This document shows positions 30,507-37,137 of a stretch of DNA of 37,883 nt, one piece after another. The stretch covers positions 1 through 37,883 of the forward strand of contig JACRGX010000026.1 of assembly GCA_016212185.1 (NCBI GenBank). Reading direction: 5' to 3'. The stretch is from Nitrospirota bacterium. GTDB taxonomy: Bacteria; Nitrospirota; Thermodesulfovibrionia; UBA6902; DSMQ01. The notes under the pieces are model-generated. The model was not told the DNA's origin, ran no database searches, and saw nothing but the letters and a program-made list of their open reading frames with translations. Position 1 is the first letter of the stretch; every line of letters begins with the position of its first letter. The position numbers were made by a program, and so were the translations under genes.

Positions 30507-31478
30507 TTAACTGTTCACTGTTTTAACCACTGCTGTCCAGAAATCCGTTAAAACAGCGGCGGCTTTAGAGGCGTCTTCTTCAGAGGCAAAAACCCCAAAT
30601 ACTGCAGAGCCGCTGCCGCTCATCAAAGAAACCATAGCCCCTGCCTGCAGGAGCCTGTTTTTTATATCCGCAATCACAGGGAAATGCCCTGTAACAGCAG
30701 CCTCAAAGTCATTTGAAAAGCTGTCTTTTATGGAACTCAGGATGTCCCGGTGTCCGGCAATAGATGACTTTGCTCCCTCTAATGTCCTGATAAAAAACTT
30801 AATATTATCAACTTTTTCAGTAGTATTTGTCAACCCTCTTAAAGACCGTGACGAGTGACGAGTGACGAGTGATATACCGGATTCGGAATTTTTAGTGATT
30901 TTTTTATCCCATGACGCATTACGCATCACGGATAACATAGTATACGCCCATGCCGTTGAGACAGACACATCCGGCTTTACAAGCAGTATATCAAACTGCT
31001 CAGATGTTTTAACCGGGGTTATTTTTTCACCCCTGCCTTCAACAAATGCGGGTGAACTGTAAAGAAAAACCGGAACGTCTGAGCCTAACTGCTCTGCAAA
31101 GTCATGAAGCTTTGCCTGTGAGAGGTTAAGCCCCCAGAATTTGTTAAGCCCGGTGAGCGCTGCCGCCGCATCGCTGCTTCCTCCTCCAAGACCGGCAGCC
31201 ATGGGGATAAGTTTTTCCAGATGAATATGCGCCCCGTTTGTCACACCGCACTTTTCTTTCATCAGCAGTGCGGTTTTATACACAATGTTTTGCTCAGGAG
31301 GGACTGCCGCGATGTCATGTGATGTTGTCAGAACTAAATCCTGAGTAGGTTCAAAGGTCAGAGTGTCATAAAGCGTTATCTTCTGGATGAGGCTCTGAAT
31401 TTCATGAAAGCCGTCATCACGCAGTCCGAGGACATTTAAAAACCAGTTTATCTTTGCAGGCGCTTTTAAGGTAATCAT
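30507..31478 (-). CDS. ispE: 4-diphosphocytidyl-2-C-methyl-D-erythritol kinase
   Basis: IspE is the ATP-dependent kinase of the MEP isoprenoid pathway. It begins LKAPAKINWFLNVLGLRDDGFHEI (catalytic-site Lys), has the ATP loop PMAAGLGGGSSDAAAAL, LGSDVPVFL with the catalytic Asp, and LMSGSGSAVFGVF near the end. At 323 residues it is about 30 longer than usual. The surplus at residues about 183-211 is written by two repeat words (GACGCATTACGCATCACG and GAGTGAC x3). The final codons TVNS and the stop come from the AACAGTGAACAG repeat. The motifs are intact. Confidence 0.94.
   Translation of the reverse strand: MITLKAPAKINWFLNVLGLRDDGFHEIQSLIQKITLYDTLTFEPTQDLVLTTSHDIAAVPPEQNIVYKTALLMKEKCGVTNGAHIHLEKLIPMAAGLGGGSSDAAAALTGLNKFWGLNLSQAKLHDFAEQLGSDVPVFLYSSPAFVEGRGEKITPVKTSEQFDILLVKPDVSVSTAWAYTMLSVMRNASWDKKITKNSESGISLVTRHSSRSLRGLTNTTEKVDNIKFFIRTLEGAKSSIAGHRDILSSIKDSFSNDFEAAVTGHFPVIADIKNRLLQAGAMVSLMSGSGSAVFGVFASEEDASKAAAVLTDFWTAVVKTVNS
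30847..30872 (-). repeat. CACTCGT heptamer array inside ispE
   Basis: Three and a half copies of the 7-mer GAGTGAC (plus strand) are read on the minus strand as LVTRHSSRSL. This is the direction without stop codons. Confidence 0.9.
30913..30931 (-). repeat. GACGCATTACGCATCACGG word inside ispE
   Basis: Two imperfect copies of ACGCATnACG. The same word family stands at 37111-37135 behind recO (ACGCATCACG-AATTACGCATTACGG). Confidence 0.85.
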
Positions 31479-31497
31479 GCCTCAATATATTTTTGCC

Positions 31498-33198
31498 CTA
31501 CTTTAATTTTTTAATCTTCTCAGTAACCCGTTCCGTAAGTCCTTTGTCCTTATCGTAATGGGCAGGCAATTCCTGAAGTTTGAGTGATTTTTCCCATGAG
31601 TCCAGCGCGTCTTTTTTATTGCCCATTTTTAAGTAAATATCACCAAGGTGTTCAAAAATAACAGGATCGTCGCCTGTAAATTCAAGAGCCTTCTTGAGTT
31701 CTCTCAGTGCGTCTTCATAAAGCCCTTTTTTGAAATACACCCAGCCGAGGCTGTCAAGGATATAGCCGCTTTCAGGCTTCAGCTCCACAGCTTTTTTAAT
31801 AAGCTCAAGCGCTTCATCAAGGTTAATCCCCTTTTCGGCATAAGTATATCCCAGATAATTCAGGGCATCTACATGGTTTGGGTTAATCTTCAGGGTTTTT
31901 TTAAGCTGTAAATACATTTCGTCGTACCTGCCAATTTTTTCATATACCATCGCAAGCTGAAAATTCAAATCTTCGTCCTCTGGCGCAATGGCAAAACCCT
32001 TTTTAAGTATTTCCTCAGCCTTTGCATAATCTCCTTTCTGTGCATATGAGGCGCCGAGATAAAGATATACCTCAGGTTTTGAAGTTTCAATGGTCAGGAT
32101 ATTTTCATATGTCCTTATCTCGTCGTCAGTTTTGTTGACCTTCCGGAACAAAATAGCAAGATGCATAAGAAATGTGACATCCTGCGGTTTGATGCCGGAG
32201 AGAATTTTGAACTGTTCTACTGCCTCATCAAATTTGTTTATGTCGCTCAGACTGCGGCCCAAAAGGTATCGTGCCGTTACATTTTGTGGGTCGGCGTTGA
32301 TGACAATGCGGAGTTCTTCAATTGCCTTTTCGTACTGCTCATTATCAATATAGACCCCGGCCATTATCAGATGAACCTGCAGGTTGTCAGGCTGCTGTTT
32401 GAGGATTCCGGCAAGCTGCTCCAGCGCCTTATCCGGTGATTTCTGTTTAAGATAAATTTCAACAAGTTTTTCCTTGACTTCTATGTTGTGCGGATTTATT
32501 TCCACGGCTCTTTGGAAATTCTCAATGGACTTATCTGTATTCCCTTTGCTTTTGTATATGGAGCCGAGCAGAAGATAAACTGAATCAGGCGCATTCCCCA
32601 ATGCAATACATTCTTCAAGCACGGTGACTGCATCGTCATATCTTTTCGTTTCTACATAAACATTTCCGAGGTAAAAGCGCGCCATCACATTATCTCTGTC
32701 CATGGCAATTACCTTTTTAAAGATATTGATTGCTTCATCAAATTTTTTATTTGTTGCATAAAGAGTGCCGAGATATATGTAGGCTTCAAAGTTATCAGGA
32801 GACAGGCGTATAACTTTTTCATACATGGCTTTTGCATTCTCAAAATCCTTTTGACTGTGGTAAAGCTCTCCAAGCAGAAACAGGGCGGGAGCATAGTCGG
32901 GGTTTTGTTCAACTGCAGTTTTAGTCATTAAAACTGCATTGTCTATGTCGCCTTTCCTCAAAAACAGGCGTCCGATATGAGTTTTAAGGTAGACTGAATC
33001 GGGGTCTTCTTTTAATGCATGCATGTATTGTTTTAATGCCTCTTCCCAGTCATGGTTGATTTCAGATTCAATCCCGAGGATGTAATAATAATAAGCCTCT
33101 TTTGAAGGCTCAGGCGCCTCAGTTCTTTTCAGGGTTGAGCAGGCGCTGAAAAGGAGAATTAAAAGGATTAAAATAAATTTTCCAACAAAAAATTTCAC
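31498..33198 (-). CDS. TPR-repeat lipoprotein
   Basis: The 566-residue protein has a lipoprotein signal (MKFFVGKFILILLILLFSAC, Cys20) and then about 14 tetratricopeptide repeats through to residue 545, with clear units such as YLGTLYATNKKFDEAINIFKK, YLGNVYVETKRYDDAVTVLEE and YLGYTYAEKGINLDEALELIKK. It is a scaffold anchored to the inner face of the outer membrane or the outer face of the inner membrane; partners are unknown. The start is GTG 33198 with no ribosome-binding site; a -10 (CATAAT) ends 6 bases before it. It diverges from rfaE1, so it may serve the envelope. Confidence 0.92.
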   Translation of the reverse strand: MKFFVGKFILILLILLFSACSTLKRTEAPEPSKEAYYYYILGIESEINHDWEEALKQYMHALKEDPDSVYLKTHIGRLFLRKGDIDNAVLMTKTAVEQNPDYAPALFLLGELYHSQKDFENAKAMYEKVIRLSPDNFEAYIYLGTLYATNKKFDEAINIFKKVIAMDRDNVMARFYLGNVYVETKRYDDAVTVLEECIALGNAPDSVYLLLGSIYKSKGNTDKSIENFQRAVEINPHNIEVKEKLVEIYLKQKSPDKALEQLAGILKQQPDNLQVHLIMAGVYIDNEQYEKAIEELRIVINADPQNVTARYLLGRSLSDINKFDEAVEQFKILSGIKPQDVTFLMHLAILFRKVNKTDDEIRTYENILTIETSKPEVYLYLGASYAQKGDYAKAEEILKKGFAIAPEDEDLNFQLAMVYEKIGRYDEMYLQLKKTLKINPNHVDALNYLGYTYAEKGINLDEALELIKKAVELKPESGYILDSLGWVYFKKGLYEDALRELKKALEFTGDDPVIFEHLGDIYLKMGNKKDALDSWEKSLKLQELPAHYDKDKGLTERVTEKIKKLK

Positions 33199-33204
33199 AG
33201 TTTT

Positions 33205-33233
33205 ATTATGGCATAAATCCTGAAGATTGACAA
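33205..33233 (-). promoter_or_regulatory. Promoter of the TPR lipoprotein gene
   Basis: On the minus strand, TTGTCA (33233-33228), 17 bases, CATAAT (33210-33205). Each hexamer has 5 of 6 consensus bases. The predicted start falls on or next to GTG 33198, which implies a leaderless transcript. Confidence 0.65.
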
Positions 33234-33278
33234 TCTTGCATAGGGAGTTGCGAAATACACTACTCTCATGCTAAATTG

Positions 33279-33284
33279 TATAAG
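33279..33284 (+). promoter_or_regulatory. Candidate -10 box of rfaE1
   Basis: TATAAG (33279-33284) stands 5 bases before ATG 33290. No good -35 and no ribosome-binding site are visible. If real, transcription would begin on the start codon. Confidence 0.35.
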
Positions 33285-33289
33285 TTTAC

Positions 33290-34270
33290 ATGATAGACCT
33301 GATTAAACAATTTCACAAGACAGGCATACTCGTTATAGGCGACCTTATGGTGGACCGGTATGTAATGGGCAGGGTAAACAGGATATCTCCTGAAGCGCCT
33401 GTGCCGGTGGTTGAGGTGATTGATGAAAACCTGCTCCTCGGAGGCGCGTCAAATGTGGCTAATAACATTGCGTCGCTGGGCGGCAGGGTCTTTGTTTCAG
33501 GCATTGTCGGCCGGGATGAGATGGGAAGGGTTTTGATACACAAGTTCAGGGAAAAAGAGATGGACACAGAGGGCATTGTCGTTGAGGGAGACAGGCCCAC
33601 CATAGTTAAAACCAGAATTATCGCGCATAACCAGCAGGTAGTCCGCTTTGACAAAGAAGTTAAATCCGATATCAGTCAGTCCTCTACATCCCTGATTCTT
33701 GATCATGTCAGAAAATGCCTGCCCGAGATAAAAGCCATAATTTTATCCGACTACTGCAAGGGCGTAATAACCAGGAATATGATAGAAGAACTGCTTAAAA
33801 TTACCGGCTCAAAGGTTTTTGTTGCAGTTGATCCGAAGGTCGGGCATTTTGATTATTACAAAGGAGTGAGTTTTATAACGCCGAATGTTAATGAGGCGTC
33901 GGCAGGCTCAGGGATTGAAATCAAAGATGAGGCTTCTTTAATCAAGGCGGGAGATACACTGCTTAAGAACCTTCAATGCAAGGCAGTGCTGATCACACGC
34001 GGGGATGAGGGGATGAGCTTTTTTGAGCCGGACGGCAAGGTTACTCATATTCCGACTTTTGCAAGACAGGTTTATGATGTGACCGGCGCCGGCGACACCG
34101 TTATTGCAGTATTTACATTATGTCATGCCGCAGGTGCGGATATGAAGGATGCCGCAATTTATGCCAATCATGCAGCAGGGGTTGTCGTAGGAGAACTCGG
34201 CACGGCAGTAGTCACGCCGGATGATATTATCAGGAGCATAAAGCTTAACAAAAAAGAACAAAAAACTTAA
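33290..34270 (+). CDS. rfaE1: D-glycero-beta-D-manno-heptose-7-phosphate kinase
   Basis: This PfkB-family sugar kinase makes heptose 1,7-bisphosphate for the LPS inner core. The 326-residue protein corresponds to the kinase half of HldE; the nucleotidyltransferase half is absent, so that step must be encoded separately. Visible are GDLMVDRYVMGRVNRISPEAPVPVVEV, LGGASNVANNIASLG, LSDYCKGV, DPKVGHFDYY and the PfkB signature with catalytic Asp269 in VTGAGDTV. It complements the LPS genes at 15-20 kb. ATG 33290 lacks a Shine-Dalgarno sequence. Confidence 0.95.
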   Translation: MIDLIKQFHKTGILVIGDLMVDRYVMGRVNRISPEAPVPVVEVIDENLLLGGASNVANNIASLGGRVFVSGIVGRDEMGRVLIHKFREKEMDTEGIVVEGDRPTIVKTRIIAHNQQVVRFDKEVKSDISQSSTSLILDHVRKCLPEIKAIILSDYCKGVITRNMIEELLKITGSKVFVAVDPKVGHFDYYKGVSFITPNVNEASAGSGIEIKDEASLIKAGDTLLKNLQCKAVLITRGDEGMSFFEPDGKVTHIPTFARQVYDVTGAGDTVIAVFTLCHAAGADMKDAAIYANHAAGVVVGELGTAVVTPDDIIRSIKLNKKEQKT

Positions 34271-34378
34271 TTAACCACAGAGAACACAGAGGATTTTATT
34301 TATGAAAAAACAATTAATACAAAAAATTGAGAACACAGAGAGTATCTTTTTTGTTTTTCTCTGTGCCCTCTGTGGTTA
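34271..34378. repeat. ACCACAGAGAACACAGAG inverted repeat between rfaE1 and the aminotransferase
   Basis: TTAACCACAGAGAACACAGAG (34271-34291) pairs with CTCTGTGCCCTCTGTGGTTAA (34358-34378), 19 of 21 positions. A third AGAACACAGAGAG word stands at 34329. The 66-base interior is AT-rich and carries no gene. Such CACAGAG elements are frequent in other environmental genomes as I recall. Confidence 0.85.
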
Positions 34379-34396
34379 AAAATTTTCTATAAAAAA

Positions 34397-35590
34397 ATGA
34401 GATTATCAAAAAGGTCTGTTTCAATAAAACCATCTCCGACGCTTGCGATTGACTCTAAGGCAAAAGCCCTAAAGGCATCAGGCGTTGATGTCGTTAATTT
34501 TGGAGTGGGCGAGCCTGATTTTGATACGCCTCAAAATATAAAAGAGGCTGCAATAAAAGCCATCAGAGACGGATTTACCAAATACACACCTGTCGGCGGC
34601 ATTGATGAACTGAAGGACGCCATTATTGAGAAATTCAAAAAAGATAACGGCATCACATACGAAAAAAATGAAATAATTGTTTCATGCGGGGCAAAACACA
34701 GTCTTTACAATATTGCAGAGGCATTGTTTGACCCCGGGGATGAAATTATAATACCAGCTCCGTATTGGGTTTCATACCCCGACCAGGCGCTTCTTAATGA
34801 TGCAGTTCCTGTCATAGTTAAAACCGATGAAAAAAATTTATTCAAGATAACACCTGAAGCGCTTAAGGCTAACCTGTCAAAAAAGACAAAGGCGCTTATC
34901 CTTAACAGCCCGTCAAACCCGACAGGGCTTGCTTATGATTTAAAGAGCCTTGAGACAATTGCGGATATTGCTGCGGAGAATGATTTTTATGTAATCTCGG
35001 ACGAGATTTACGAAAAACTTGTTTATGACAGTTTCAGGCATGTGAGCATTGCTTCGCTTGGAGATAAGATTAAGCAGAGGACGATTGTTGTGAACGGACT
35101 TTCAAAGGCCTATGCCATGACAGGCTGGCGCATCGGTTTTGCGGCCGGTCCCAAAGAAATTATCGGCGCCATGACAAATATACAAAGCCAGTCAACTTCA
35201 AATCCGACGTCAATTGCGCAGAAGGCGGCAGTAGAAGCGCTCAGGGGCACGCAGAATTTTATTCCCGTAATGATTTCGGAATTCAACAGGCGGAGGGCTT
35301 ATATGGTTGAGACGCTTAATAAAATGGAAGGGATTTCCTGTCTCATGCCTGTGGGCGCGTTTTATGCCTTCCCGAATGTTTCATCTTACTATGGGAAGAG
35401 CTTTAAGGGGAAACCCGTAAATTCGTCTTTTGACTTATCGTCCTATCTTATTGAAGAGGCGAATGTCGCCCTTGTTCCGGGCGGGGCGTTCGGAGACGAC
35501 AGGTATATAAGGCTTTCCTACGCAACATCAATGGATAATATTAAAAAAGGACTGGACCGGATTGAAAAGGCTTTAGCAAATCTCGCGTAA
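34397..35590 (+). CDS. aspC: Class I aminotransferase, aspartate aminotransferase type
   Basis: This 397-residue PLP enzyme has VVNFGVGEPDFDTPQNIKEAA at the N-terminus, YTPVGGIDELKDAI, SNPTG with Asn174, SDEIY with Asp202, the PLP Lys237 in NGLSKAYAMTGWRIG and the carboxylate-binding Arg in YIRLSYA. The pattern matches the Ib subgroup of aspartate aminotransferases; a wider specificity (prephenate or aromatic amino acids) cannot be excluded. No ribosome-binding site precedes ATG 34397; a TATAAA box overlaps the A-run just before it. It directly follows a repeat hairpin. Confidence 0.88.
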   Translation: MRLSKRSVSIKPSPTLAIDSKAKALKASGVDVVNFGVGEPDFDTPQNIKEAAIKAIRDGFTKYTPVGGIDELKDAIIEKFKKDNGITYEKNEIIVSCGAKHSLYNIAEALFDPGDEIIIPAPYWVSYPDQALLNDAVPVIVKTDEKNLFKITPEALKANLSKKTKALILNSPSNPTGLAYDLKSLETIADIAAENDFYVISDEIYEKLVYDSFRHVSIASLGDKIKQRTIVVNGLSKAYAMTGWRIGFAAGPKEIIGAMTNIQSQSTSNPTSIAQKAAVEALRGTQNFIPVMISEFNRRRAYMVETLNKMEGISCLMPVGAFYAFPNVSSYYGKSFKGKPVNSSFDLSSYLIEEANVALVPGGAFGDDRYIRLSYATSMDNIKKGLDRIEKALANLA

Positions 35591-35672
35591 ACCGCCCCCG
35601 CCGTATTGAGATTAAACAATTAAACAGCTATAATACTCAAAGTAAAAATCACACGTAAGAGGATGGAATAAA

Positions 35673-36125
35673 TTGTTCAAGCAGATGAAAATAGAAGGAC
35701 TGCTTTTTGACCCCCGGAGCAATATGTATATTCTGCTTTTAAAGGAAATCAGCGGCAGTGATACCCTTCCCATATGGATAGGCAAGCCTGAGGCAGACGC
35801 AATCGCACTGGCATTAGGCAATATAGTCACGCCGCGTCCCTTAACTCATGACCTGATTAAAAATATTATCTTTGAACTCAAGCTGAAGGTGACAAAGATA
35901 GTAGTTACTGAAATAGTTGACAATACATATTATGCTGTGATTAATGTTGAAAAAAACGGAGTTGAGATCCCCATTGATTCAAGACCCAGTGATGCAATTG
36001 CCGTGGCTGTAAGGATGAATGCTCCGATATTTGTGGAGGAGAAGGTCATAGAATACAGGAACAATGACGAACTTGAGGAATGGCTCAAAAATTTAAAACC
36101 TGAAGACTTCGGGAATGTTATGTAA
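35673..36125 (+). CDS. DUF151 bifunctional nuclease family protein
   Basis: The 150-residue protein contains LLKEISGSDTLPIWIGKPEADAIALALGN, RPLTHDLIKNI and IDSRPSDAIAVAVRMNAPIFVEEKVIE, all conserved in DUF151 (a family whose plant member shows DNase and RNase activity). The bacterial role is not settled. The start TTG 35673 is used because AGAGGATGG lies 7-15 bases upstream; ATG 35685 would lack a binding site. It stands alone between two repeat-filled gaps. Confidence 0.88.
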   Translation: MFKQMKIEGLLFDPRSNMYILLLKEISGSDTLPIWIGKPEADAIALALGNIVTPRPLTHDLIKNIIFELKLKVTKIVVTEIVDNTYYAVINVEKNGVEIPIDSRPSDAIAVAVRMNAPIFVEEKVIEYRNNDELEEWLKNLKPEDFGNVM

Positions 36126-36126
36126 G

Positions 36127-36260
36127 AAAGGGTTCATGGGTTCATTCGTTTCATTGCAAAATGCAAAATTAACATTTATCAATTTAAAATGATAATTGAT
36201 AATTTTAAATTGAATCTTTTACCGGTTGACCACTGGACCCCTGGAATCCTTGAACCCTTT
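36127..36260. repeat. Nested inverted repeats upstream of recO
   Basis: AAAGGGTTCA (36127-36136) and TGAACCCTTT (36251-36260) are exact inverted partners that enclose AT-rich self-complementary words (AATTTAAAATGATAATTGATAATTTTAAATT, split around 36180-36215). No promoter is obvious. The recO ATG lies 6 bases beyond the outer arm. Confidence 0.8.
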
Positions 36261-36266
36261 TAAAAA

Positions 36267-37055
36267 ATGCTGACGAGAACAGAAGGCATTGTCCTGAAGA
36301 CACAGCAGTACGGCGAGGCTGATTTAATAGTAACCTACCTTACCTTAAGCAGGGGGATAATCAAGGCCTTTGCAAAAAGCCCGAGAAAGACAAAAAGCCG
36401 GTTTGGAAGCAGTATGGAACCCCTCACTTACGCCCAAATATCATTGTGGGGCAAGGAACAATCAATGCCCAGAATTACCCAGTCTGACATCATTAACTCA
36501 TTCTGCAGTTTAAGGGAAAGTTTTAAGGATTTCACCTATGCATCAAAACTTATTGAAATATTGATTTCAATAACCCCTGAAGGCATACCCAATAAGAAAC
36601 TCTTTTTGTTTTTGCTGAGTGTTCTGAATTTTGCCGAGGTTCAGATAACTAAAGACTCAAAACTGAAAACTAAGAACTGGGACATGAGAAATAAAAACAA
36701 AGATACCATGTATTTAATCTTTCAGGTTCGTTTGCTTGTCATGATGGGTTATGCGCCTCGGCTTAAGAGCTGCGGCAAATGCGGCGCTAAAAGCCCTGAT
36801 TTTTATCCGCATTTAGGGACAGCCCTTTGCGGCAGGTGTGCCGTGCCTTCTGTCAAAGGCAGAGAATTTCCGCTGAGACTTACGGACAGCGCCATAAATT
36901 TTTATTCGCACAGCATTGAATGGCCCATTAATATCTCAACGCGGCTCAAGCCGCATCATGAAACTGTTTCAAGGCTTTCGTCTGTTATGGACGAACACCT
37001 GAATCATTTGCTTGGCAAGAAATTAATGACGTCGGAGTTTTTGGCAAAAGTTTAG
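36267..37055 (+). CDS. recO: DNA repair protein RecO
   Basis: RecO loads RecA with RecR in gap repair. The 262-residue protein has the N-terminal OB-fold start (TRTEGIVLKTQQYGEADLIVTYLT, GIIKAFAKSPRKTKSRFGS) and a zinc-finger pair CGKCGAKS.....CGRC in the C-terminal helical part. Residues about 127-138 (ITKDSKLKTKNWDM) are written by an AACTGAAAACTAAGAACT repeat, probably a loop insertion. No ribosome-binding site precedes ATG 36267; a GTG/TTG alternative was not seen. Confidence 0.93.
   Translation: MLTRTEGIVLKTQQYGEADLIVTYLTLSRGIIKAFAKSPRKTKSRFGSSMEPLTYAQISLWGKEQSMPRITQSDIINSFCSLRESFKDFTYASKLIEILISITPEGIPNKKLFLFLLSVLNFAEVQITKDSKLKTKNWDMRNKNKDTMYLIFQVRLLVMMGYAPRLKSCGKCGAKSPDFYPHLGTALCGRCAVPSVKGREFPLRLTDSAINFYSHSIEWPINISTRLKPHHETVSRLSSVMDEHLNHLLGKKLMTSEFLAKV
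36647..36679 (+). repeat. ACTAAAGACTCAAAACTGAAAACTAAGAACT words inside recO
   Basis: Four AnACT-spaced 7-8 base words encode TKDSKLKTKNW. This is a weaker, more diverged array than those in nnr and waaA. Confidence 0.65.
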
Positions 37056-37077
37056 CGGATGATATATCATTAACCCG

Positions 37078-37110
37078 AAAATCCCCCTCTTTGACAAAGA
37101 GGGGGATTTT
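37078..37110. terminator. Bidirectional terminator between recO and the MopE-like gene
   Basis: The perfect stem AAAATCCCCCTCTTT / AAAGAGGGGGATTTT (37078-37092 and 37096-37110), loop GAC, has A and T runs at both outer edges. It lies between converging genes. The centre is the same as the palindrome inside the MoeA fusion gene at 23522. Confidence 0.85.
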
Positions 37111-37135
37111 ACGCATCACGAATTACGCATTACGG
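37111..37135. repeat. ACGCATCACGAATTACGCATTACGG word
   Basis: Two ACGCATnACG copies, the same family as the insertion at 30913-30931 in ispE. It ends 3 bases before the MopE-like stop codon. Confidence 0.85.
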
Positions 37136-37137
37136 TC

